Shown piece by piece: positions 33,186-40,841 of a DNA stretch of 45,249 nt. Position numbers and translations under genes: made by a program. The stretch comes from Chthoniobacterales bacterium (GTDB taxonomy: Bacteria > Verrucomicrobiota > Verrucomicrobiia > Chthoniobacterales > UBA10450): positions 1 to 45,249 of the forward strand of contig JACDGM010000026.1 in the NCBI GenBank assembly GCA_013815325.1. Direction: 5' to 3'. Within the stretch, counting starts at the first letter, position 1; every line of letters begins with the position of its first letter. The notes beneath the pieces are model-generated. The model worked only from the letters and a program-made list of their open reading frames with translations, was not told where the DNA came from and did not search any database.

Positions 33186-33231
33186 CCCCCGCCAACGCGC
33201 AGATCGGCAATCGTCAGTTGAAAATGAGAAG

Positions 33232-33303
33232 AGGCGGGGGCGGGAATCGAACCCGCGAATAGAGGTTTTGCAGACCCCGACCTTACCACTTGGCTACCCC
33301 GCC
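33232..33303 (-). tRNA. tRNA-Cys (GCA)
   Basis: The reverse strand reads GGCGGGGTAGCCAAGTGGTA ... to ...TTCCCGCCCCCGCCT. The acceptor stem (GGCGGGG/CCCCGCC), D-arm AGCCAAGTGGTAAGG, anticodon loop CTGCAAA (anticodon GCA) and T-arm GCGGGTTCGATTCCCGC are all present, with discriminator U. 72 bases, no encoded CCA. It sits between the toxin-antitoxin pair and hemL, a typical context for mobile-DNA attachment. Confidence 0.95.
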
Positions 33304-33407
33304 GAACTGCGAGTGCGAGCGTAGGCGCGGCCTTTCGGAGTGTCAACGCGGGCGCCTCTTCGATTGCGCCGTTGCGCGTTCGCGCGTAGGCGTCAACGTT
33401 AGGCGCG

Positions 33408-34694
33408 ATGTTCGCTACTTCTGCTGAACTTTTCGCGCGCGCTCAGCAGCGCATTCCCGGCGGCGTCAATTCTCCGGTACGCGCGTTTCGCGGCCTGGGT
33501 CGCGCACCGTTTTTCGTCGAGCGCGCCGCGGGCCCCAACATTTGGGACGTCGACGGCAGGCAATATATCGACTACGTCGGCACGTGGGGTCCAGCGATCC
33601 TCGGTCATGCGCCTGCGGTGGTGGTCGAGGCGGTGCGAGAAGCTGCTGGCCGCGGAGTGAGCTTTGGAATTCCCAACCCGCTTGAAGTCGAGATGGCAGA
33701 GCTCATCTGCAGCTGGGTCCCATCGATCGAAAAAGTGCGGATGGTCAATAGCGGCACCGAAGCCACGATGTCGTGTGTGCGCCTCGCGCGCGGTTTCACC
33801 CAGCGCGACAAGATCATCAAGTTCGAAGGGTGCTATCACGGGCATGTCGATTCGCTTCTCGTCCATGCCGGCAGCGGCGCGCTCACTCATGGCCAACCTG
33901 ACAGCGCCGGTGTGCCGGCCGCCTTTGCCGGCCTAACGGTTGCGCTTCCCTTCAATGATCTCGGAGCGGTCCGCGCTGCCTTTCGCACGAACCCGCAGGA
34001 GATTGCCGCGATCATCCTCGAGCCCATTCCCGCCAACGCCGGTCTTTTTTTCCCACAGGCCGGTTTTCTCGAAGCGCTCCGGAAAGAGTGCACAGAGCAC
34101 GGTGCGCTCCTCATCTTCGACGAAGTCATGACTGGCTTCCGTGTGGCGCGCGGCGGGGCGCAGGAAATTTACGGCGTGCGGCCTGATCTGACGGCGCTCG
34201 GCAAAGTAATCGGCGGCGGGCTGCCCGTCGGGGCTTTTGGCGGTCGCGCAGAGATCATGGATCAGCTCTCTCCGCTCGGGCCTGTTTACCAGGCGGGAAC
34301 GCTCTCCGGGAACCCCCTCGCCATGGCCGCTGGTCTGGCGCAACTGCGCGGGCTCGAACGGATCGACGGTTGGAAACAACTCGAGGAACTGGGCCGGCAG
34401 TTCGAGGAAGCTGCGCGTGATTCGTTAGGCAAAACCGGGGTGCCGGCCGTTTTCCATCGCATTGGTTCGATGTTTTGCCTCTTTTTCACGCCCGAGCCGG
34501 TGATCGATTTGGGCAGCGCGAAGCGGAGCGACCTGGCGAAGTTTGCCCGTTTCTTCAATAGCTGTCTGGAGGCGGGCGTTTACTTCGCGCCCTCGCAGTT
34601 CGAGACCGGTTTCATCTCCACCGCCCACCGGCCGGCGCAGATCGAGGAGACAGCTCGCGTCATGCATGAGGCGCTCGTGCAACTAAGTCGTTAG
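33408..34694 (+). CDS. hemL: Glutamate-1-semialdehyde 2,1-aminomutase
   Basis: 428-residue PLP enzyme converting glutamate-1-semialdehyde to 5-aminolevulinate, the C5 tetrapyrrole route. Motifs: [16 protein letters not shown] (about residue 14-29), the substrate/PLP loop [30 protein letters not shown], and the PLP-lysine in [19 protein letters not shown] (about residue 266). Length is typical. ATG 33408 is 4 bases after a CGTTAGGC copy and the stop TAG at 34692 lies inside another. No other haem gene is adjacent. Confidence 0.96.
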   Translation: MFATSAELFARAQQRIPGGVNSPVRAFRGLGRAPFFVERAAGPNIWDVDGRQYIDYVGTWGPAILGHAPAVVVEAVREAAGRGVSFGIPNPLEVEMAELICSWVPSIEKVRMVNSGTEATMSCVRLARGFTQRDKIIKFEGCYHGHVDSLLVHAGSGALTHGQPDSAGVPAAFAGLTVALPFNDLGAVRAAFRTNPQEIAAIILEPIPANAGLFFPQAGFLEALRKECTEHGALLIFDEVMTGFRVARGGAQEIYGVRPDLTALGKVIGGGLPVGAFGGRAEIMDQLSPLGPVYQAGTLSGNPLAMAAGLAQLRGLERIDGWKQLEELGRQFEEAARDSLGKTGVPAVFHRIGSMFCLFFTPEPVIDLGSAKRSDLAKFARFFNSCLEAGVYFAPSQFETGFISTAHRPAQIEETARVMHEALVQLSR

Positions 34695-34735
34695 GCGTTG
34701 CGTCCACGCTCCCCCTGCACTAGGAAAAGCTCCCT

Positions 34736-37267
34736 GTGCACCAGACGTCGCCGGTCCGCGTCCGCTCGCTCGCCAAGTTCTTCTTCGAGGGCGATCGCAA
34801 GTTTTTCGTCAAAGGCGCGACTTATGGGCCCTTCAAGCCGGACCCGGCCGGCGCTTATCTCGGCACGCCCGCGCAGGCGCGGCGCGATCTGCAACAAATG
34901 CGCGAACTCGGGATCAACGTCGCTCGCGTCTATCATCTCCCGCCGCTCTGGTTCCTCGATTCTTGCGCGGAAGCCGGCGTGCACGTGCTCATCACGCTGC
35001 CTTGGGCGAAACACGTCGAATTCCTCGTCCGGGCAAAAACCCGGCGGGAGATTGTGCAGGCTGTGCGCAAGGCGGTCGCCGAGCATGCGGGGCATCCCGC
35101 CATCTTCGGTTATCTCGTCGGCAATGAAATCCCGACTACGATGGTGCGTTGGTTAGGCGTTAGGCGAGTCACCGAGTTTCTCGAGACGCTCATCCGCGTC
35201 GGACGCGAGGAAGATCCGAATGTCCTCTTCTCCTACGCAAGCTATCCGCCGACGGAATATCTCCTCCCGCAAAACGTCGATTTCTATTGCTTCAACGTTT
35301 ACCTGCACGACCAGCGCGACTTTGAGAAATATTTACTTCGGCTGCAAAATCTAGCCGAGGAAAAGCCGCTCATGCTTGGCGAATTCGGGATGGATACGAT
35401 TCGCCACAGCGAGGAAGAACAGGCGGAGATGCTCAGTTGGCACGTCGATAGCGTAGTCCGCTGCGGCCTTGCGGGGACCATCTTTTTCGCCTGGACGGAT
35501 GAATGGTACACCGGCGAAGCGGAGATCACCGATTGGATGTTCGGACTCGTTAGGCGCGATCGGACGCCGAAGCAGTCGTTCTTTTCTCTCCAGAAGAAAC
35601 TCGGTCAGGACGATGCTTCCCTGCCGCACCGCGACCTGCCGCGGACGCCTTTCGTTTCGGTGATCGTTTGTTCCTATAATGGCGGCAAGACGCTGGGCGA
35701 ATGCCTGGAGTCGTTAGGGAAAATCAATTACCCGGCTTACGAAGCCATCCTCGTCGATGACGGCTCGACCGACGGCACGCTCGAGATCGCCGCGCGATTC
35801 CCTAACGTCCGCTACATTCGCCAACGCAATCTCGGCTTGAGCGCCGCGCGCAACGCCGGCGCGGCCGCGGCCAAAGGCGAAGTCCTCGCCTACACCGACT
35901 CCGACTGCATGGCCGATCCCGATTGGCTTTACTACTTGATCGGCACCCTCGTGAGCGGCGATTACGCCGGCGTGGGCGGGCCGAACGTTTCGCCGCCGGC
36001 GGAAAATTGGGTGCAAGCCTGCGTCGCCGCGGCGCCCGGCGGACCGAGCCATGTCCTCCTCACAGATACCGTGGCGGAGCACATCCCCGGCTGCAACATG
36101 GCCTTCTACCGCTGGGCGTTCGACACGGTCGGCGGCTTCGACACCGAGTATCACAAGGCTGGCGACGACGTCGATTTCTGCTGGCGGTTGCAACAGGAAG
36201 GCCATGTCATCGCCTTCAGCCCGACCGCGATCGTCTGGCATCATCGCCGCTTTACGTTAGGCGCGTTTCGCAAACAGCAGGCCGGATATGGCGAAGCGGA
36301 ATCGATGCTGCGCTTCAAGCACCTCATCTTCTTTGGCCCGACCGGCTCCGCCAAATGGCGCGGGCAGATTTACGGCTCGCCGCGTTTCAGCTGGTTCATC
36401 AATCGCCCGATCATTTATCACGGCGTTTTCGGCGAAGGATTTTTCCAGTCGATTTATCCGACGCCGCAGTCCGAAATCGCCAACTACGTCAGCAGCGTCG
36501 AATGGTTCGCGCTTACCCTTTTCCTTTTCGGGCTCGGAATCTTTCTGCCCATCCTACGGATCGTGCCCTATCTTATGCTCGGTGGCACACTCTGCGTTGC
36601 GCTTTCCTACATGCTGCGCGCGCGCATCGAGCCAAAGTTCGACACCGTCGCGGCGCGCTTGCTCGTTATGTTCCTCGCCTTCGCGCAGCCGCTCGTTAGG
36701 GGGTGGAATCGTTATTTCACCTGGCTCGAATTCAAGCGCACGCCGCGCGGAGTCATTGGCACGCACGAGAAAATGCCTCCCGGCGGCGCGGGCCGCGGCA
36801 ATTTGCGCCGGCGCATTTATTGGAGCGAGGAAGGCGTCGAACGAAACGCGCTCCTCAAGTCGATCTTCCAGTTGCTCGAAGAAGAAGGCTGGAGCTATTC
36901 CGCCGACACGGGGTGGAAGGAATGGGACATCCAGATCTACGGGAATTTTTTCTGGAGTATTATTCTACAGACTGTAACCGAATACCACGGCGGCCCCAAA
37001 TGCCTAACGAGAGTGCGGCTGAGCTGCCGCTTTGTCACCACGACCGTCATCATCAACCTGCTCATCGTCGCGATGCTCATCTACCGTTATCTCAACAGCT
37101 CCGGCCTCGAGCTGCGCATTCTCATTGCCTACGCGATTTTTCTCCTTTTCCTCGGGACCCGCGCGCGGCGCCTGAAACGGAGGGCGGCGGAGATCGTGGA
37201 CGTCGCGGCTTATCGTCTCGGCCTGCAGCGGATCAGGAAAAACAGGCCGGTCGATGGCGATCGTTAG
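34736..37267 (+). CDS. Glycoside hydrolase-like and GT2 glycosyltransferase fusion
   Basis: 843-residue multidomain protein. Residues about 10-290 form a GH2/GH5-like TIM barrel (RARRDLQQMRELGINVARVY; GHPAIFGYLVGNEIPTT with the acid/base Glu; YCFNVYLHDQ; LMLGEFGMDT with the nucleophile Glu). A GT2 domain follows (about 300-560): SVIVCSYNGG, ILVDDGSTDGTLEIAARFPN, YTDSDC (DxD-type), GCNMAFYRWAFDTVGGFDTE. After it come several membrane helices (about 590-670 and 770-820). GTG 34736 is used as start. Such fusions suggest an extracytoplasmic or membrane polysaccharide synthase with a trimming domain, but topology is inferred. Its stop lies inside a TCGTTAGGC copy and the next gene starts 14 bases before it. 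Confidence 0.82.
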   Translation: MHQTSPVRVRSLAKFFFEGDRKFFVKGATYGPFKPDPAGAYLGTPAQARRDLQQMRELGINVARVYHLPPLWFLDSCAEAGVHVLITLPWAKHVEFLVRAKTRREIVQAVRKAVAEHAGHPAIFGYLVGNEIPTTMVRWLGVRRVTEFLETLIRVGREEDPNVLFSYASYPPTEYLLPQNVDFYCFNVYLHDQRDFEKYLLRLQNLAEEKPLMLGEFGMDTIRHSEEEQAEMLSWHVDSVVRCGLAGTIFFAWTDEWYTGEAEITDWMFGLVRRDRTPKQSFFSLQKKLGQDDASLPHRDLPRTPFVSVIVCSYNGGKTLGECLESLGKINYPAYEAILVDDGSTDGTLEIAARFPNVRYIRQRNLGLSAARNAGAAAAKGEVLAYTDSDCMADPDWLYYLIGTLVSGDYAGVGGPNVSPPAENWVQACVAAAPGGPSHVLLTDTVAEHIPGCNMAFYRWAFDTVGGFDTEYHKAGDDVDFCWRLQQEGHVIAFSPTAIVWHHRRFTLGAFRKQQAGYGEAESMLRFKHLIFFGPTGSAKWRGQIYGSPRFSWFINRPIIYHGVFGEGFFQSIYPTPQSEIANYVSSVEWFALTLFLFGLGIFLPILRIVPYLMLGGTLCVALSYMLRARIEPKFDTVAARLLVMFLAFAQPLVRGWNRYFTWLEFKRTPRGVIGTHEKMPPGGAGRGNLRRRIYWSEEGVERNALLKSIFQLLEEEGWSYSADTGWKEWDIQIYGNFFWSIILQTVTEYHGGPKCLTRVRLSCRFVTTTVIINLLIVAMLIYRYLNSSGLELRILIAYAIFLLFLGTRARRLKRRAAEIVDVAAYRLGLQRIRKNRPVDGDR

Positions 37268-38582
37268 GCACAGGAGGCTTTGGCTCGCACTCCTCGCCGA
37301 GGTCCTTCTCCTCGGGGCGCTCCAGCGGTTTGATGACTGGCGTTATGAAACGATGCCGATCAAGTTCGTCGAGACCGCCGTGCTCTGCGGGATCGCGTTT
37401 TTCGTGGCCGCGTCCGCGTTCGTTAGGCTGCCGCCCGGCCGGCTCGCGACCGCGACCTTCTGGAGCGTGGCCATCCTCCTGCAAATCGTCGCGCTTCCAC
37501 TGGCGCCGGGGGACGATATCTGGCGCTATCAATGGGAAGGAAAAGTGCAGAACGCGGGATTCAATCCCTATCTGCTCGCGCCTAACGACGAACAGCTTCA
37601 GCCACTCCGGGCGCATTTTCCGGATTGGAACCGAATCAATCATCGCGATTACAGCGCGATCTATCCGCCGGGCGCAGAGTTGATTTTCGCCGCGCTCAGT
37701 CGGTTCGCGGCGACCCCGCTTGTTTACAAATTGCTCTTCGCGGCTGCCGATCTCGCCGCCATCGCCATTCTCGTGCGCCTGATCGGCGGGAGCTCCCGGC
37801 ACATCGACGCTGTCTGGTATGCCTGGAATCCGCTCGTCGTTTACAGCTTCGCCGGTGCGGCGCACTTCGACATCTTGATGATCGTGCCGATGCTCGCTGG
37901 CATTTGGTTTTTCCTCCGCAGCCGCAGCTCCAAGGAGCCGGCGGGCCGGTGGCGTTACGCGATTTTCGGCGCGGTCGCGATGGCTCTCGCGATTTCCATC
38001 AAGTTGATCCCGCTGCTTCTTCTGCCGGTTTGCGCTTTCGCGCTCGGCCGGCGCGCCTGGGCGCTCGCGATCAGCATAATCATTCCGGCCTTGCTCAGCC
38101 TGCCCTTCGGTTTTCCGCGCGTTCCGATTTGGGATTCGTTAGGCCGCTTCATCTATGTGACGCGCTTGAACGACATGTTTTGGTGGATCATCGAGGAGAC
38201 CGGCTGGCCAAACACGCATCAGAAAAATTACAACTACAACGTCGTCATTCTCATCGCTGTCGTGGTCGTTTCGTTTTTCTTCATCCGCAATTGGAAGCGC
38301 GGCTTGCTCTGGGCGATGGGGACCGCGCTGATCTTGAGTCCAGTGTTCCATCCTTGGTATTGCACCTGGGTTTTGCCGCTGGCGGCGTGGCGGCGGGCTG
38401 ATGCCTGGCAGGTCCTCTCTGTGACCTTGTTTGCCTATTACCTCTTCTGGGACGAGCGGCTTTTTCTGCTTCCCTGGCATTCGGAACCATGGCTGCGCGG
38501 ATTCATCCTCATTCCGCCGATCGCAGCGGCGCTGCTGGCGCTCTGGCGGAGGTCGCAGAGGGACGAGTTAGAACCTGGGTAG
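37254..38582 (+). CDS. GT-C type membrane glycosyltransferase (GT87/PMT-like)
   Basis: 442-residue polytopic protein with about ten membrane helices. The first extracytoplasmic loop holds APGDDIWRYQWEGKVQNAGF and NPYLLAP, with the Asp-Asp donor/metal site of mannosyltransferases of the GT87/DUF2029 type, and IYPPGAELIFAALSRF follows. WYAWNPLVVYSFAG and HPWYCTWVLPLAAWR are further conserved pieces. It overlaps the upstream GH-GT2 gene by 14 bases, so they act together in polysaccharide or glycolipid synthesis. Its own stop codon TAG is supplied by the first bases of the REP-like element at 38578. Confidence 0.82.
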   Translation: MAIVRHRRLWLALLAEVLLLGALQRFDDWRYETMPIKFVETAVLCGIAFFVAASAFVRLPPGRLATATFWSVAILLQIVALPLAPGDDIWRYQWEGKVQNAGFNPYLLAPNDEQLQPLRAHFPDWNRINHRDYSAIYPPGAELIFAALSRFAATPLVYKLLFAAADLAAIAILVRLIGGSSRHIDAVWYAWNPLVVYSFAGAAHFDILMIVPMLAGIWFFLRSRSSKEPAGRWRYAIFGAVAMALAISIKLIPLLLLPVCAFALGRRAWALAISIIIPALLSLPFGFPRVPIWDSLGRFIYVTRLNDMFWWIIEETGWPNTHQKNYNYNVVILIAVVVVSFFFIRNWKRGLLWAMGTALILSPVFHPWYCTWVLPLAAWRRADAWQVLSVTLFAYYLFWDERLFLLPWHSEPWLRGFILIPPIAAALLALWRRSQRDELEPG

Positions 38583-38703
38583 CGCACGCGTCGCGCGTGC
38601 TGGCGACGGTGTTCCACCGTCGCGAGCTTTTCCTGACGCCACCCCGTACGAAAGTTCGTCGCGGTGGAACACCGCAACCAGCACGCGAGACGCGTGCGCT
38701 ACT
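38578..38703. repeat. REP-like long imperfect inverted repeat, copy B
   Basis: Second copy of the 20308 element. Left arm GGTAGCGCACGCGTCGCGCG, CGGTGTTCCACCG and GAGCTTTTCC; right arm AGTTCGTCGCGGTGGAACAC, CAACCAGCACGCGAGACG and GCGTGCGCTAC. The arms are about 80 per cent identical to copy A and the centre differs. It fills most of the 171-base gap between the glycosyltransferase and rluD genes. Confidence 0.8.
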
Positions 38704-38753
38704 CGGAATTCCGCTCTGCAGCATCGCAGTGGTCGGAGCGTCGCCTCTTTTGC

Positions 38754-39656
38754 CTAACGAAACGCATTCTCTTGCAACTGCCGAAAATCTCCCGGCATAG
38801 GCGCTTCGAAAAGCATCCGCTCCCCTGTCCGCGGGTGCGCGAAGCCGAGCTTCCACGAGTGCAGCATCTGTCGCGGGGCGACTCGTTGCTGGTTGCGCCC
38901 GTAGAGGCTGTCGCCCAAAACGGGATGTCCGAGATGATGCATGTGAACACGGATTTGGTGTGTGCGGCCGCTGTGCAACGTGCACTCCACGAGACTGACG
39001 CCGCCCTCTGCTTGCAGAACGCGATAATCGGTTCGCGCCGTTCGACCGCGTTCCTGATTCACCGCCATTTTTTTGCGATGAATCGGATGCCGGCCAATCG
39101 ACGCGTCGATCGACCCGCGCGCTCGCCGGAAAACGCCGGTGACGAGCGTGAGATAGATTTTTGTGATCTCGCGATCGGCGAATTGGCGGGAAAGCTCCTG
39201 GTGCGTGGCGTCGTTCTTCGCCACGACCATCGCGCCGCTGGTTTGCTTATCGAGCCGATGCACAATGCCGGGACGTTGCTTGCCGCCGATGCCCGACAGG
39301 GTGGAGCAATGATGCAGGAGCGCATTGACCAATGTGTGCGTCTGATTACCCGCCCCCGGATGAACAACGAGCCCGGCTGGCTTATCGACGACAAGCAAGT
39401 CTTCATCCTCAAAGAGAAGCGACAACGGAATATCCTCCGGCTGCGCGGCAATCGCTTGCAGCGGCGGCACGCTTAGCCTCACGACATCAGCGCAGCGCAC
39501 CATTTCGCGAACCCGGACATTTTTTCCTTGCAAATGCACTTCTCCGCTGCGGATCAAGTCCTGGAGGCGGGCGCGCGAAAATTCCGGAAGCGCCAGCGCG
39601 AGGTAACGATCGAGGCGCAGCCCCGCACGTTCGTTAGGCACGATCAACTCGATCAT
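38754..39656 (-). CDS. RluD/RluA-type 23S rRNA pseudouridine synthase
   Basis: 300-residue enzyme. An S4 RNA-binding domain (ERAGLRLDRYLALALPEFSR) comes first, then the RluA catalytic core: DKPAGLVVHPGAGNQTHTLV, PGIVHRLDKQTSG (catalytic Asp), the substrate loop LVECTLHSGRTHQIRVHMHH and GHPVLGDSLYG. This family isomerises uridines in 23S rRNA; the exact positions (RluD-type 1911/1915/1917) cannot be told. ATG 39656 follows a GGGCGGGAA ribosome-binding site; a much longer upstream frame is rejected. The stop TAG is inside a GCCTAACGA repeat. It is divergent from the beta-helix gene. Confidence 0.92.
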   Translation of the reverse strand: MIELIVPNERAGLRLDRYLALALPEFSRARLQDLIRSGEVHLQGKNVRVREMVRCADVVRLSVPPLQAIAAQPEDIPLSLLFEDEDLLVVDKPAGLVVHPGAGNQTHTLVNALLHHCSTLSGIGGKQRPGIVHRLDKQTSGAMVVAKNDATHQELSRQFADREITKIYLTLVTGVFRRARGSIDASIGRHPIHRKKMAVNQERGRTARTDYRVLQAEGGVSLVECTLHSGRTHQIRVHMHHLGHPVLGDSLYGRNQQRVAPRQMLHSWKLGFAHPRTGERMLFEAPMPGDFRQLQENAFR

Positions 39657-39731
39657 TTCCCGCCCTTGTGGGCGACGGCTGACCCTTTTGGATTGACGCG
39701 CGCACCCCGGCAACTCACGATCGCCTCCACT

Positions 39732-40778
39732 ATGTTCCACAAAAAAAATCTCGGAAGCGACGGCCTGGTTGTTTTGCTTTGTCTTCTCTCCGCAAATGCT
39801 TCGGCGGCGATTATCGAGGTGCCGGCTGATCAACCGACGATACAGCAGGCGATCGATGCGGCCAGCACCGGCGACACCGTCCTGGTTTCGCCCGGCACTT
39901 ACATCGAGCATCTGGATTATCATGGCAAGGCGATCTCGGTGAAGAGCGCGAACGGTCCCGCTCAGACGACTATCGATGGAAGCAGCACCGGGACGGTGGT
40001 GACGTTTCAATCGGGCGAGGGGCTAGACTCGATCCTGGAGGGTTTCACCATTCAACACGGGAGCGCTTCGTTTGGCGCGGGAGTGATGCTGTCGGGAGGT
40101 TCTCCGACGATTACCCGCAATATTTTTCGTGACAACGCACAAGGGGCGGGAGGATTCGGCGCCGCCATCGGCGGGAATGGTTCTTCGCCGATCATCGAGC
40201 GCAATCGATTTCTCAATAACAGCTGCGACACGCAATTTCTCTCCGGCGTCGTCAGCTTCGTCAACGGCTCCTCGCCGCTCCTCGTCAACAACATTTTCAA
40301 GCAGAATCCTTGTCGCGCGATCAACATGACCCTGCCGACGGAAGGCGCGCCCGTCGTGGCCAACAACACGATCGTGCAGAACAGCGTCGGGGTGCGTGTT
40401 GACGCCAGAGTTCCCACTTTCGGCCAGCTCTACGCCAATAATATTGTCGTAGGAAATGAGATTGGCCTGCAGGTGGATTTCCTCAACCCGGGGAATGAGC
40501 CGACGTGGGAAAACAATCTGGTCTTCGGCAATGGGCTCAATTATTCCGGTATCGCCGATCAGACCGGGCTCCATGGCAATATCTCGCTGAACCCGAGGTT
40601 TGCCCACTACGCCAAATCGAACTTCCATCTGCGAGCCAGTTCTCCGGCGATCGACGCCGGGACCTTGTCGGTCCCGAATTTGCCACCGACCGATTTCGAC
40701 GGCAATCCGCGGGTCGTCGACGGCGACGGGGATGGGACCGCACTTCCCGACATCGGAGCATACGAGTTCAGTCCGTAA
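39732..40778 (+). CDS. Secreted right-handed beta-helix protein
   Basis: 348 residues with a signal peptide (MFHKKNLGSDGLVVLLCLLS, cleavage about residue 26). A parallel beta-helix follows: VPADQPTIQQAIDAASTGDT, VLVSPGTYIEHLDYHGKAIS, several N-F/N-N-I-F turns (TITRNIFRDN, PIIERNRFLNN, NNIVVGNEIGLQV), and a C-terminal DFDGNPRVVDGDGDGTALPD type linker. Such proteins are surface carbohydrate-binding or -cleaving proteins; no catalytic site seen. ATG 39732 is the start that exposes the signal peptide. The downstream kinase starts 64 bases later. Confidence 0.82.
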   Translation: MFHKKNLGSDGLVVLLCLLSANASAAIIEVPADQPTIQQAIDAASTGDTVLVSPGTYIEHLDYHGKAISVKSANGPAQTTIDGSSTGTVVTFQSGEGLDSILEGFTIQHGSASFGAGVMLSGGSPTITRNIFRDNAQGAGGFGAAIGGNGSSPIIERNRFLNNSCDTQFLSGVVSFVNGSSPLLVNNIFKQNPCRAINMTLPTEGAPVVANNTIVQNSVGVRVDARVPTFGQLYANNIVVGNEIGLQVDFLNPGNEPTWENNLVFGNGLNYSGIADQTGLHGNISLNPRFAHYAKSNFHLRASSPAIDAGTLSVPNLPPTDFDGNPRVVDGDGDGTALPDIGAYEFSP

Positions 40779-40841
40779 AGCGAGAGCGCGGACTTGGCCT
40801 AACGATTGCCCCCGGGCTTGTCGATGTTAGGCTTGCGGCCG

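Noticed and set aside
39657..39731. Promoter TTGACG for the beta-helix gene
   Set aside because: A -35-like box exists at 39693 but no acceptable -10 follows at 16-18 bases.
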